Shown piece after piece: positions 1-14,200 of a stretch of 64,000 bases of DNA. Source of the stretch: Branchinecta lynchi (taxonomy: Eukaryota; Arthropoda; Branchiopoda; Anostraca; Branchinectidae). Where the stretch lies: NCBI GenBank assembly GCA_023053575.1, contig JAKZAP010000014.1, forward strand, positions 12,674,938 to 12,738,937, in the 5' to 3' direction. Numbering within the stretch: position 1 is the first letter of the stretch; each line of letters starts with the position of its first letter. Below the pieces are notes generated by a model that was not told where the DNA came from, searched no databases, and saw only the letters and a list, made by a program, of their open reading frames with translations. A program made the position numbers and the translations under genes.

Positions 1-111
1 TCCCTCAAAAATACTAAGAGAAAGGGGCAGAGTATCTACTTTACATCGAGCTAATCACACATCGGGAATGGAGGAAAGAAATGGTGAGAGCCTGAAGGCC
101 TACGGACTTAC

Positions 112-265
112 TCCTCGTGTAGCGATGTTCCTCAACATTCCAGTTATTGTCAGGGTTTGCAAGCAAGGGGTCTGCGACTACTTCCTGCTGGCTGAAAGCC
201 CACTCAGGTAGCGTTCTGCCCGAGTAGGAGAGACTTGCACCCGTGTTAACATGCACCAGACGGAC
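112..265 (-). CDS. POMT1: POMT1 exon 11 (third MIR repeat), last exon in window
   Basis: Residues 497-547 plus one base: [20 protein letters not shown], then WAFSQQEVV and [15 protein letters not shown] and WNVEEHRY identify MIR repeat 3. Acceptor TTCTTTTCTAG, donor A|GTAAGTC at 111. The next exon is left of the window. Confidence 0.93.
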
Positions 266-3200
266 CTAGAAAAGAACATTCAATAGCCAAGTGCGTAGAC
301 ACTTAAACGTGGAGTTTGGATGTATATAAATTTCAGGTACTTCTAGCCTTTGACTAGGGAAGATATCACTCTAAAAGATATCACAATTGCCATTAAATTA
401 TCATGTGTGTCTTGTGATTGCCAAAGACTACCGGTTGTACCTTTGTCGGCTTGCATAACAAGGGCGTAGGCGTTCACAAAGGCAATGTGAGTAACATGAG
501 CTTACATATATATATCTGTATTTGAAAGCGACTAAGCCATATACAGAAAAACAAAACAAACAACAATCTCAACTAACAAACAACCTCACATTCTTAACTT
601 AATATCCTACCGACTTTCTGCTAAACTAATAACTTTTTCTACCATATTGCCAAAACACACTATAGACCTAGCATTTGTAGACTTAAGGATACCTAGAAGT
701 AGCTCATTCCCCCATTCTACCTAGATCTGGTATGGCAATTCTCGCAGCATAGTAGATTCTATTTTTGTAAGATTTTCAACTTGGCTCTTTACAGCTATAG
801 TAAGTTTATTCCGTGTTACTGATGGTTCAACATCTTTTAATTATGAATGAACCTCTATCCCTTCATTTGTTCTACACTGTAAAAAAAATCTCGCAGTATA
901 TGCTACTGGGATTAATCTTGTCTACTAAAATAAGACTATCTCTAATTCGGATTAATCTTATCCCAGTAGAAACAACATTAATCCCAGTACCAACTACTGC
1001 ATTTAACTTTAATCATTACTCGGAGAAACTTTTACATTCATCAAAACCATAAGAATAAACCAATAACCAGGCCCGTATCCAGGAATTTATTTCGGGGGGG
1101 GGGGGCTTTCGGGGGGAGGCGAGGATGACGTCACAATGACGAGGGGATCGGCGTAGTATCGCAAGCAGATTTTAGCATAAACATTCGAATTTATCCTGGC
1201 CGTTTTTTTTAATACTTAGACAACTTTGCTTCGTATGAGGTCTCTCTGGCCCCTTTAAACTTCTTCGCCTTGTCTTATCCTGTCAACTTCACGGGTTTTC
1301 GCAATAAAGCAGCCATTTCGCATTCACAGTTCTGTATCCATCCACAACGAAATTCAGTCAGCTCAGCACACCGATTTTCTTCGTCCGAGCCCAAACAGCT
1401 GAATAGTTGTGAAATTTAAGTAAGCCCGCCCGCCTATGAACCAGGAACATGGGGAAGAGAAAACCTTCGAAAGGTCAACCAAAGGTCATCGTTTTCTTGC
1501 ATCCAGGGAAACGTCCGGTGCGTCCTCCAACTTTCCGCACCCAGATCGGATCAGGCCCGCGCTTTTAAACGGCATAGCCAGGCCCGTTGAAAAATTTGTA
1601 GCCTGCGTAATTGCATGATAGTCGTACGAAAAAGTTGCGAGTATTGATATGTAATAGTAAAGGATACTATCATTTAATGAATGAATGAATGAAATGAATG
1701 TTCCTCAGACTGGGCCAATCTTAAGCGGCAGTACCCAGTAGCATCCTGTCTTGCTATAGTAGCGTCCAGTCTTGCTAATAGTAGCATGCAGTAGAATGCA
1801 GTAACACGGTAGCCTTGACATAGAAGAGTGTAGTAGCATCATTTCCTACCGCATGCTACGTTTTCGTACAACTTCATACTACTATTTGAGATAAATTTTT
1901 CATCGGGGGGGGGGGGGGGGGGCATAAGAACATAGACCTAATGCATAGGCTTCATCTCAATGGCTCCATCAGTTCCGTCCGCACATGTAAAGCGCGATGT
2001 GTTCAAACAATGGATAAAACGGATATGCCAGCTACGATGCTTCGGCAGCGATCTTTCGGCCCTTCTTTGCAAGGGTCCTCATCAGGCTGTCAAACGTCAG
2101 GGACAAAGTGGGGGAAAGGAAGAAATGAACTTGCAATAAATAACTGAAGCTTCTACCGACTATCAATATCCTATTCGCGACAATTATTTTTTAAGACACT
2201 CCAAACAGGTGAGGCTGAGTTTCCTCAGCCAAACAAATACGATTTCTGTAAATTTCGTGGTTGAAGGCTCCGTTCTATTGCAAAAACAGAAACAAAACTT
2301 ACAACAGACTCCAAAGCATGCCAGACCATTCCAGCTTCATCCTTGTTGACGATGTCAACTTTCCACAAGATCTGGGGTTCCATGGATACGTTGTAGTTGA
2401 TGTAGCAACTTACTTCCTAAAGAAAAAACTTTGCTCAAACAAAGTTTCATTGGGATCATTCAGCGCCTAAATTTCTTTCAAATCTGGCCAAATTTTTTTG
2501 CCATGCAATTCTTATCTACTTGTTGGTTCTTTGGACAGATCTGTTTTCAAATCTGGGCATGCGCTCTACATAAACTCCATCTAGTGCTTTCTCTGATTTA
2601 CTCGATAATATTGTCTTTCGGGCTAAGTGCTCAGATCACACTCTCGAAATCTTCCATTACATTTCGATGTTCAGTCACGGAACTGCGATCGGGTAAATTG
2701 TTGGATGCTTCAGAGTTTGAGGAAATGCGCCTCATTCCAGTTGAGCGCTTAACACGGGCTAGTTTATGAAAGTCCTCCATTTTCTCATTTTCAACGCTTG
2801 TGACAAACAGCTAGTAAAATACAGATCCATAACGTAATGAGTAGGAAATAATAGCTTTCACTTTCTATTCCAAAGACTCTACACAACTTGGATTGCTTGT
2901 GAAGACCACAGCAGATTTACTCCACAGACTACTCCGCTTGAAAGCGCTGTGCGTTATAAGCAGAACTTTTTCGGGGGGGGGGGGGATTATAGTCGGAGCA
3001 GGCGCGGAGAAAATCCTCACCCTAGCAGCTATTGCCTGAGAGTTCGAAAAAGGGCCGAATTTCGCAGCACCTAAGATGTGCTAGTGCCGAGATGTGGCTT
3101 ACAAACCTGAAGCTGACTGAACAGTCTTAAAAGTACACCATAATAGATTTATCCTTGCCTTTTTGAAATAGTGCCCCTCAAGAACCAATCAAGAAGAACT

Positions 3201-6200
3201 CAGTCCCACATGCACGTTTCGTAGGGGCTAAGACTTCATAGCAGTAGTGGAGCGGACTTATCAGCTTCGGAATTAAGCCAAAAATCAATCACAAAATATT
3301 TTCCCACCAGAATTATTTTCGCGCTTGTTTTCATTTTTTCGCTTGCCCAAAGCAATTTACAACTGTCAAGGCAAATTAAGTTATGGTATTGACTAAAGCT
3401 TAGCCGATTATCTACGATAAATATTCCTTCAGCCGAAGCTGATTGCGAATCATAATTGATAGTGGAAAACGGGTACGTCAGCTGAATTTTATTGGAGCTA
3501 TGTTTCGGCCCTTCTTGGAAAGGGTCCTCTTCAGGCTCAAAACAGCTCAAGTTGAAAAACGGATACGTGACGTCTAACGAAATGTCAATATTTTCCATTC
3601 ACTAACGGAACTGATTGTCCCTAAAACGGTTTATAGGTGTAAACGCGTCCGGTGCCTCGCTTGCTGCTCGGCCCTATGTTTACAGATACAAATGTATATT
3701 CTGCAACATTGATTTAATCGAATTTCCTTATTTCTTTCATGACGTTACGAAAACGTCACGGACCGTAGATAATAACTTAAAGAACCCCTCTTGCTTATTC
3801 TGCCTTTTATAATATACTTAGCTCCCATATGGAATTATAAGCTTCTAAAATCCCCACCTTTCTCCATTGTTTCATTTCTTAACTACGAATTTTTAGCGCT
3901 TTGTCGGCCTTTCCGAGTTTTCCCGTCACCCAACGAAAAGTTTGCCGTAATCCAACTCTTTCACATATAAGGATGCGATACTCTCCTGTTTATTACTTCT
4001 TTTATTTGCTTAGTTTTCCCACTTCTTAGCCTAGGCACGGTTCAGTTTTCAAATGTTTTGCGCCCAGACGCCGCATCGGAGAGCAGGAAGGCTGGATATA
4101 CTCGACAGGCGCTAAGAAGAGAATCGCTAGTTTTAGGTTGGAAGGAATGGTATTTCCAAAAGATTTTTTTCTGATTCATTTCATAGGGAAAAGATCATTT
4201 CTAGTTAGAGTTGTGCTTTAAGGTTTGGTTTCCACCGTAACTAATGGCGTTTTGTCGGCCAAAGAAAACTCCCGTTGTTTTCTTAGCTTTGTTGCCCTGG
4301 TCGTAGCTTTTTGCTGTAATCAATTTCACCCAACTATGGACTTTTCTTTGAATAACAATCGACTTTTCTTTCTCTTAAATTTTGGCAATTTGACACGGAG
4401 AGTCAGCAAAATTTGAATACTGGGGATATTTCCGCTAGATAATCGCTGAACTGCATTTTCAACTCCGTGGTCTCTCGAAACAAACATAGCAAATATCGCC
4501 AGACAAAGTTGTAAACTAGTCATTCGAGTGAAGGTACAGAAATACCTAAGAGCTAATCAGCTCGGTACACAAAGTACATTTAAACCAACTAGTATTATAA
4601 GTCGTACACCGAATAAGCGGCTGACCTTTACCCGGTTGAATCCAGCCGAAGCCTCGCCCGGATGGGAAATAAATAAATAAGACGGAAGCTACCTGTTTCG
4701 TCGCAGTTATCGGTGCAGCAACATTGTGGGTGTTCAGGGGTCTCCCACTCAGACCGTGAACAATCTGGACGATATCGCCATGACGGATTCGATCGATGGG
4801 CGCAGACACCATGATATCGTCTCTGCGGGTAGGTCACAAATTAGTCCGGAGATAACATATGAACTGTTCCGTAAAAGCACAAAGGAACATGGGAACAACA
4901 AAACAAAAAATGATCTCAACATTTATTTACCAATCTTTCCTTGTGACTCATGGTAACCTTTAAAGAACCCCTCTTGCTTATTCTGCTTGTTATAATATAC
5001 CTAGCTCCCTGGTGGAATTATAAGCCTCTAAATCGCCACCTTTTGCAGTTTTTCGTTTTTAGCTTACGAATTTTTAGCAATTTTTCGGCCGTACCGAGTT
5101 TTGCCCGTGACACAACGTAAAGTTTGCTGGAATCTCGTCCGCTGACAACTCTTTGACACATAAGGGTATGAGAATTATCCGTTTTTTACTCTTTTTTTTT
5201 CATTTGCATAGTTTTCCCACTTTTTAACAACGGTGCGTTCAGTTTTCAAATGATTTGCGCACAGCCACCGCGTCGGAGCCTGGATAGAGTTGATAAGCGC
5301 TAACAAGAAAATCGCTAAATTCAGGTGGAAAGTAATGGTATTTTCGAAAAACTTTGTTTTCTGATCCATTTCATAGTGAAAAGATTATTTCTAGTAAGAG
5401 TTGTTTTTTTAAGAACCTTCCAAAAATTTCTTAGATCTGTAAAACTTTTTCTTCCCAATGTTTGTTCCCCCATACAATTTCGCCAAATATTCCCTTCCTC
5501 AGGTCTTTTAATCATCGAGAGTCACCCCTTTAATGGGAAATACATTCATTCATTTCGTAATGAATGGTCAGCTTGGCAGAAAAGTAAGGACTACGGATCA
5601 CTCTCACCTTATCCACATTTTTCACTCGTGGTCCTACCGGTAAATAATATGCCCTTAGGCTAATTAATAACTGAATCTGAGCTAAAGAAATTCCCACCTT
5701 AAATAATCCCCCCCCCCCCCTCCATGTCTCCTTGGCTGCGGCATAAACCCCAAGCAAGATTTGCGTTTTTGCAGATACCATGGTATCCGATACAACGGTC
5801 AAAAGGCGTTTTGCAGTTATCGTGGTATCTTGCCAGTTATCGTGGTATCTGATATCCAGATACCACGGTGGGACCGTGATAACTGATCGTGGTATCTGAA
5901 AAATTCATCTAAAGGAGTCTAGTTTTCTGTCGAATTGGTGGGAAAGAAGCTATGTCAACTCTAGATGTAAGTAGATATCTTTATTTCTTTTAGGATGATA
6001 TCTAAAAGCTCAAATCCGGTAATGTCGTTTTTGAACTGCAGCCGTATATCAGATACCACGATAACTGCAAAAACGGCCAATTGCAGATCCAGTTACCGTG
6101 GTAACAGATACCATGATATCTGCAAAAACGCAGCTAAGGTTAACTATGCGAGTGTCTCTGGCGTACATGGCTGCTGCCAAGGAATAGCCACCGCCCAGAA

Positions 6201-8221
6201 GTGATGTGGTTGAAACACCTTTCGGGGACAATTTTCAGACCGGGAAAACTTCTGTAGAAAGTTCGGCGACTTCCTCTGCCAGCGGGAAACCAACTAACGA
6301 TGAGTCCGACTTTGCTTTTCAGCTCGCGTATAAAATAACAAAAGAACAAGAGCTGAAAGCTCATATGGCACTTAGAAGGATAATAAGCCTTAGCCTGAAC
6401 TTAAAGACGGGATGTAACGCAAGCGATTTTATCAGGTGCGCCATTGGGGGGGGGGGGGGGGGGGAGGACATTTACCGTGACAAGTAACTCGGTCTTTAAT
6501 ATTTGAATTCAATTTAGAAGTCTAGGACTCTAACGTCAGAGCGTCGTAATCTAACTATCTAACGTCGTATCTAACGTCGTAGACAAACCAGAGCCTAAAT
6601 GGCGAGGCCAAGTGGAAAAAAAGAAGAAGAAAAAACTAACATTTTATTTTGATAGGGAAATCTACCCCCCCCCCCCCCTCCTTGAGACGGAAAACATTAC
6701 AAGGGGTGAACTGAAAGACAACAATCGTGGGTTAAAATCCCGCTGAAGAGCATTTATGTCTTTGAGTTCAATACCTGTAAGGTAGCATGTATACCAGCTG
6801 AAATTCGCGCTGTCAAAATCGTATGGCTCTACCTAGTCCCCCTTCACCCCCCTTCCAAACTCACCGAAGCGGCGAGATCCACCAGATTGTGGCCTCTCCT
6901 GCCCACCAAGTTTTGATCTACCCGTGCAACTCCCCTATCGTTTGATTTCACGTCTAGGGCCTACGATCGTCCAACTCGCAAAGTTCCATCTCGACTCTCG
7001 AGCTCCCCCCAACAGTGCCCGGATACAGTCCAGACCTACAAATAGTGCGTCTCGGTTGCATCTTGTGCTTATGACCTTTTTTCCAGCCCAACCAATCCAC
7101 CCTACGCGTGCCATAAGATTTCTGGTACTTCCGCTTCAAACTCCCGCTCAGAAACCGGATCCGGCCTCGACCTCTAAGTTCAAGTTCTATCCGCATCGAA
7201 ACAGTCGTTCGAGAGTTATGAATATTACAAGATTTACTGGACCCCTTTAGCTCCCGCTAAAGTGGTCGAATCCTATACGGAGTTGTAAAAAGAAAATACA
7301 GGACATGCGATCTGCCAACTATCAGATTCCATCCGAATCGGATCACTCATTCGAACCTTTCGCATACCACAAGATTTCCGGGACCGACCCCCACCCCCTC
7401 TTCCCTCCAATATAAGAGTGACAAAAGATTTCTGGTACCCCTCCCCCTGATACGAAACAGCTGAGACACCTGCTCTTGTCAAGTTTCAAGTTCCGTATAG
7501 ATCGGAAAACTCGTTCGAAAAGTTAAGCATGTCACAAGATTTCAGATTCCCCCCTCCCTCAACTCTCCCTGGATGGTCGGATCTGGGAATGACAATTTTT
7601 AAATCAATCTGGTTAGGTCCCTAATAAGCCTGACAATACACTAACTCGCGATCAGCGAACCACTGACAGACGGGCAAGCGATAGGCATAGAATAGAATAG
7701 AATGTAATTATCAAAAAAGCCCATGGGGCATGGCAACACAAATTGTAAAAAATGCACTAACTGACAGGGGATTTCTGGGAGGCCTATCCGTTGGGCTTTT
7801 GTTGGTTGGCCTTTAAGATGGACTTTCACCCAGTGTCAGTGGTATGTCGCGGTGGTTGTTGAGCCATAGCGTTGAGCCATTTTGTTTGCTATTAAGGTAT
7901 GGAATAGGTAATTTTCTTTCACTGTCAGTCGACTTTATCTAACCAATTTCGAGCCTCATTTGCAGGGTTTGGTATGGACTCTCCCTGGATGGTCGGATCG
8001 GGGAATGACAATTGTTGAATCAATCTGATTAGATCCCTAACAACGATCAAACGCTGAACTTTGAAACCTACTGGCAGCGGTGTCACGTATTGGGGACGCA
8101 TCCCCCACCCCCAATAATGTTGCAGGGCGTTCGGTAAAAATATCCCAGTTGCCGCGAAGCGCCACGATTTTTGTAAAAACAGTCGATTTTTGTCTTGGAA
8201 CAGTGACCTTTCTTCAAAACA

Positions 8222-8252
<31 letters not shown>

Positions 8253-11200
8253 TAGTCGATTTTTTCTGAACAATAGCCGGTTTTCTTAAAATCAGTCAAT
8301 TTTTCGTCCAAACAGTAATTTTTTTTCTTAAAAACAGTGTTTTTTTCTGCAAAAAAAACAGTCGGTAATAATGACCAGCCAATCGGGAAATACCTTGTCC
8401 CTCCCCCCAAACATTTTGGCTAGTTGCCTACTGCTGGAGATAACTAGTCTTTATCCTAATATTTATTTTCAGGAACAATGCTTAAGTTTGAACTAACCTT
8501 TCGGGTCTTTTGACGATCCACCAATTGTTCACATCCTTGTGAGCATAGCAGGTAACCTGTTGCTGATGAGAAGACCCTCTGCCGTCCTTGTATCTAGGAA
8601 GAAAAACTTCCGTTTCACTAGAGCTGAAAACTACACCGTTTCATCAGACTAATTATCGACAAGAGCTATAAGCTTATAGTGTACACGGACGGGTAGGTAG
8701 GATCAAGGACTTGCGGGAGTATGAATTTGACTTGTTTATACTACTATTTATATTGGTTTCAGCTGTAAACTTCTTTATTTTTAATTTTATTTTTACTGAA
8801 CTAATTAAGGGCCAACTAGGCCCACTCACACACAAACATACAAACAACATATAAAACGATGATGAAAAAAAAGAAAATACATCATCAGACACATATAAAA
8901 ATGGTGCTTAAACGTCAAATATGTCAGATTAAGTGCACAAAGAGGCAGAGACGGACGAAAACACGGCCAGGGGAGTGGACTGACCAAAATCCGCTTGTAA
9001 AATCCGCCCTGAAGATAATTTAAGTAAGTAAGGAAGTAACTAGTAAGTGATTTATTTCCAAACCGCAATTTTTAAAAGCGGATTAAGTGAAGGAATGAAA
9101 CATAACACATAACAAAAAATTGCAACCGATTTCAAGTAAACTCTTCAAAAAGTAAACAAAAAAAAAACGGTTTTGCTAGGTTTTGGCTATAAGAGACAAC
9201 CTTTTTTCTATCCACCAAAGGAAAGTTCTAAGCTCGTCTGCCAAAAGTTACGTTTCTGCAGACACCATGGTATCTGACACCACGGTCTAAAGTCGTTTTA
9301 ACAGTTATCGTGGTATCTGATACCACTGAAAAAGTCATCTCCCTTTCATGAATTTTTGTCAAATTGGTGGAAAAGAAGTTTGGCACTTAGTAATGTTACT
9401 GAATATCAGTTTTTCTTTTGGGATGACTTTGAAAACCGCAATTTCGACAACTGTCGTTTTTGCGGAGCAACCGTATATCAGATACCACGGTAACTGCAAA
9501 AAACACTAATTGCAGATCCAGTTACCGTGGTAACATACTATTGTATCTGCAAAAACGCAACTAAAGTCTACGTCACCTAATCATAATCAACATACCCCGT
9601 TCTCTACGGAAGATGCCACTTACTTGACTGGATATTTAGTGTCGTGTGAGTGCAGCCAGCAAGGCTTTCCTGTCGTATGACGAAGAGTGATTTGTGATCC
9701 GTGCACAACTTCCAATGGCTGACCTTTGACGATCGAACTCAGACCACCCTAAGAAATAGTAATAGTAGAGCTCTTTACAACCACACAGGATACCAACGGG
9801 GGGGGGGGGAAGGGATAGGGACAGTTGAGGTTTCCACTAGCATGTGGCGATTAGCCACAGACGAAATCGTTCGCGAGACGCCATTTCTCTATACAAAGAC
9901 TACCTTAAAGGACCTCTCTTGCTTGTTCTGCCTTTTATGACATACCTAGCTCCCTTACTGAATTATAAGCTTCTAAAATCCCAAACTTTCTCCATTGTAT
10001 CGTTGTGTGCCTGTTAATTTTGAGCGCTTTTTCGGCCGTACCGAGTTCTGCGCTTCACACAACGTAAAGTTTGCAGGGATCTTGAACGTCCACTTACAAC
10101 TCTTTCACACATAGTGATATGAGAATCTTTCTACTTTTTTTATTTGCTTAGTTTCTGTCTTTTTGACCAAGGCGCGTTCAGTTTTAAAATGTTTTGCGCC
10201 CAGCCGCCGCGTCGCAGAGCAGGAAGGCTGGACAGAGTCGACAAGCGCTAACAAGAAAATCGCTAAATTCAGGTGGAAAGGTATTTAATGGTATTTTCGA
10301 AAAACCTTTCTTCTGATCTATTTCATAGGCCGTAAGAGTTGTGCTTTAAAGTTCAACCGAATAGGGCTGAAATCCGAAAGTCAAATTACACCTCACATGT
10401 TCACTTAGACAGGTCTGGAAATAGGATAAAAATGCGTTACTCTGTTTGTCAGCTATCAACAGATAATCGATTACATCGAATGAACTTCTTCTTCCGGATT
10501 TGTGGAACCTCTATGCGCCTGTCCCTCTACACTTGAAATATTACCAAACTAAAATGGTAAGCCATAGCCGAAAAATAAGCAAAAAATGGCAGATTCCTTG
10601 CAAATCTGTTGACTCGTGTCTGAACATCATTTTCCTCGGCTTATCGTCTTTAATTCTGGAAATGCAGTTTTTCCTGAAATTCAAACTTTCCAGGTCTGAA
10701 TGAATTTTTGAAGTGCAAGCAGTGTTAATCTTGCTTTTAACTCATGCATTTTTTTACTTATGGTTTAAAATCCTAGCGCTTATTTTTGACACTACCATTG
10801 TTCTTTATTACCGCAAAGAACTCTCGCGAAAATGTTTGATTGAGTTTACCCAATCGACATTGTAACACGAGTAAATTGTATATAGTGTATGTGTTAGTAT
10901 CATTTTGCTTCGATGAAAGTTTTTATGAAACTAAAACTGTATTTAAATCGTACAAAGTATTATGTAAATTAACAATAAAGGCTACGTGCTCGCATATCAG
11001 TGTATCTCTGTGACTATGTTGACATCCCCGGCGCTAGTTTTCTTAAAGGACATCTGAACAATGAAACTATACTTGAACACACCATGGAGAATGCATTTAC
11101 AGACATGGCCACGAAGAGCATTCTTCTCCTGAGCGTGACGTTTCCAAAATAGGGACGTTCGTTTCTGGAGGTTTGCACATGCAGACTACAAGCCACAAAG

Positions 11201-14200
11201 CGCAATTCATTCAAATCTTGTGCAGCGCTGGCCGGATCGTATTGGAATTTCTTCTAGATATACGTTTGGGCTTAACTGGTTAAAAATTATTCCAGAAGAA
11301 TGGGTTTATTGGAGACATTTGTTAATTTCTAAAATTGTTCGGTACTGAAAAAAGGACAGATGCAAAATAGAGCAAAAATCATAGCTTGGAAACACTATCT
11401 GCAGGCAATGTTAACAGAAGTCATACTGATAGGGATGATACTTGGTACTTTTCATTCAGGTGTCCTTTAAAGAAGAATTTTTGAAAAATAACGCAAATTG
11501 AAATGAATTGAAAGTTAATACTGGAGCCTCGAGTAAAAAAATACAAAATCCTTGGATCCGGGTTAAAATTCGCTTAACCTTAAGTACAATGCCTTCTGAT
11601 TATTTACAGAACAGATAGACCACCCTAATAACAATAATAACTATTAGTTACAATTTTCTCCCAACCTCGTGCAAAAGTTACTACGCTGACCGTTCCAAGT
11701 TCCAACCTTCTAATAGTAACTATTTGCTTACCACGCTCGGGATCTTAGTAAGCGTGGTAACTACGATCCCTGTTAGGGCGATTGACCCGATTAGCCCGTG
11801 GCAAGATATTTGGTCGAAAATCGACAAATTCCTTCCAGCCTTGACGACAAGAAGCCAGAATCCGTCACTTCACGCATAAGGCGTATTCTCGCCGTTCCCC
11901 GAGGACTCCTAGGGGAATCAAAGGGAACGGTGAGAATAGAGGGAGTCACTCCACGCGGACTCCGCATACAGAAACAGCGAGAACACGGGGAATGCTTCCA
12001 AAATGGACTTTGTTCGAAAAAAGAATATGCAGTTGACGAAATTAGTCTGGATCCACTTTATTTTTGGTTTTGTTGCTGATTGTTTTTAATTAATTTTACA
12101 TTGCACAAACACCAGCAAAAATTGATTCCCCTCCAAATCTGAAAGGAGTCCTTTTTGATGATGGTGATGATAATCGGAGCATTCCCCGTCCGTGGGGACT
12201 CGCGAGAATAGGGGGAGTGAGTCACCGGGACAAATAAAAACGCGGGGACTCATCAAGTGGAGTCCTCGGGGAACGGAGAGAATACGCCTATAGTAACTCC
12301 GGCAACTAGGGTGGAAGGCGCTCACTGACTCACCAGCCTCAAAACTCTCCTCCTTTCTTTTAATATAGGCATAGCTTGCGGGGTAAGCAAACAAAGAAGT
12401 TTCCTCACATTCTAATCGCGTCCACATGCTCAGTTAAGTACGTCGCCGATCACTCCCAGACTAATCAAACTGAGTGCCAATAAAAGTCCCAATCGCCTCA
12501 TAAACTTTGTCTGAATTTTTTGTTCGCGAAGTTTGGATAATTTATTGGTTTAAGCGGCACTTCGACAAAAGAGTGTTCCAGTTTACTACATGCAAAAAAA
12601 GCGGCAAAAAGAATGAAAACTATTCTCGTAGATCAAATCCGGCAGAACTCTTGTTTTCTCAGTTGGTAGGCTAGGGCATTAAATTGGCATGTAATGTTGC
12701 ATGCACACAAGATCGTAAAAATAACGGCTGTATAGGTCTTGAGTTGCAAAAGACTAACGCACGTCTCAGGGATAAGACTTGGTTTCTAAAAACTCGGGTG
12801 ACAAATTGGGATGCGAATATTCGGATGAGCTCAGTACTTTTAGTCAGAGGCGTTACTAGCCAAAATGTTTGGGGGGGGGGACGAGGCACTTACCGACTGG
12901 CTGGTAATTTTTACCGAATTGTTCTGCAGAAAAAACGAGCGTTTTCAACAACAAAAATGACATTTTTGAAAAAAATTGATTGATTTTCAGAAAAACCGAC
13001 TATTTTGACGAAAAATCGACAAATTTTCAGAAAACCGCCTGTTTTCATGAAAAAAAATCAACTGTTGTGCCAAAAAATAGCGGCGCTTCGCGCCGACTTG
13101 GTTATTTTTTACCGACTGGCCGAGAGCATTGGGGGGGGGGGCCCATTCGTGACGCCCCTGCTTTTAGTGTAACCGAGAACATACTTATTGTTTTCCTTTT
13201 TCTGTTGTCGTGTGGCTGATCGTAACTTCCGTCTCGCATTAAGCTGATTAACTTCTGTGTATGTCCGTATGACGGCCATGCTTTATATTGGGCTTGAGTT
13301 AGACCTTCGACTGGCTTTCGATACTGAGATCTACTGGCACTGAACAAATAATCGGTATTTTTTCCATCAAGGTTTCAGAAAGAAGCGCTTTGATTGATTG
13401 ATTGATTTAGAAAATCCGACACGACTGCAAATTTACAGAATATTTTCTTTTTTGCAGCTACCATGGTATCTGGTACCACGGTCGTAAGTCGTTTTCGCAG
13501 TTACCGTGTTATCAGATACCACGGTCAAAGTGTTTTTGCTGTTAATCCATCTCCCTTTAATCATCACCAACCTACGCCTAGGTTTTCGTCAAATTAGTGG
13601 GATAGAAACACTTGTGATCTGAGTGGATATCTGTCTATCTGTTGGGATGACTTTTAAAAGCACAAAGTTGGCAATTTCCGTACTGCAAAGCAACCGTAGT
13701 ATCAGATACCACGATAGCTGAAAAAAACTGCAAAACAAAATGCAGATCGAATTACCGTGGTATCAGATACCATCTGCAAAAACGCAATACGGACTCTGCA
13801 GGAACCAATAATCGAGCGACTGAACCCGTCCGCGGGACGACGTTTCGGAGGGACGCCAAAGATCTGGCGCGAATTTTAACGGAGGGTGCTGATTTCGAAA
13901 AGAGGGCCAACCTTATTAGAAATGCCTTTTCTCCATCTAATCCGACCCATTCCCCCTAACGCGACCATCTCCCAACAATCAACAAAATCTAAAACCAGAG
14001 CTACGAGCTCATATGGCACTTGTCACGTGTAGGTGATGCAAGAAAGTAGATGAGAACGTCACAAAATACCCCCTTCTACCCCCTCGGTTCGGACCTAGGA
14101 ATAGTTTATCTAGTTTCACTCGAGTCTCAGCATTTCGCTCGGATCAACTAGAGCAAATGAATTTTCCTCCCAAGTTTAGATCCACTGGTTTGATCCCTAG

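Larger units (their letters stand above)
266..2302. other. POMT1 intron 10 content
   Basis: No coding sequence recognised. Holds a 160-bp MITE (875-1037), a lone end reading CAGGCCCGTATCCAGG (from about 1070) followed by a G run, and one copy of the CCCGATGAAA family (1582-1906). At 2045-2090 a stretch (TTTCGGCCCTTCTTTG with AGGGTCCTCATCAGGC) recurs near 3505-3540. Confidence 0.6.
4823..8497. other. POMT1 intron 8 content
   Basis: Mostly mobile DNA: piggyBac-like MITE (4960-5412), palindromic TA-flanked MITE (5757-6135), C and G runs near 5710, 6447 and 6665, a reversed copy of composite family R (from about 6347), a segment between two 65-bp direct repeats (7562-8042), and a degenerate hAT-like MITE (about 8077-8433). 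No coding exon found. Confidence 0.6.

Noticed and set aside
11014..11214. Possible POMT1 MIR exon (FGNVTLRRR)
   Set aside because: The motif is a chance resemblance; the true exon with [13 protein letters not shown] is at 9624-9748 with correct phase.
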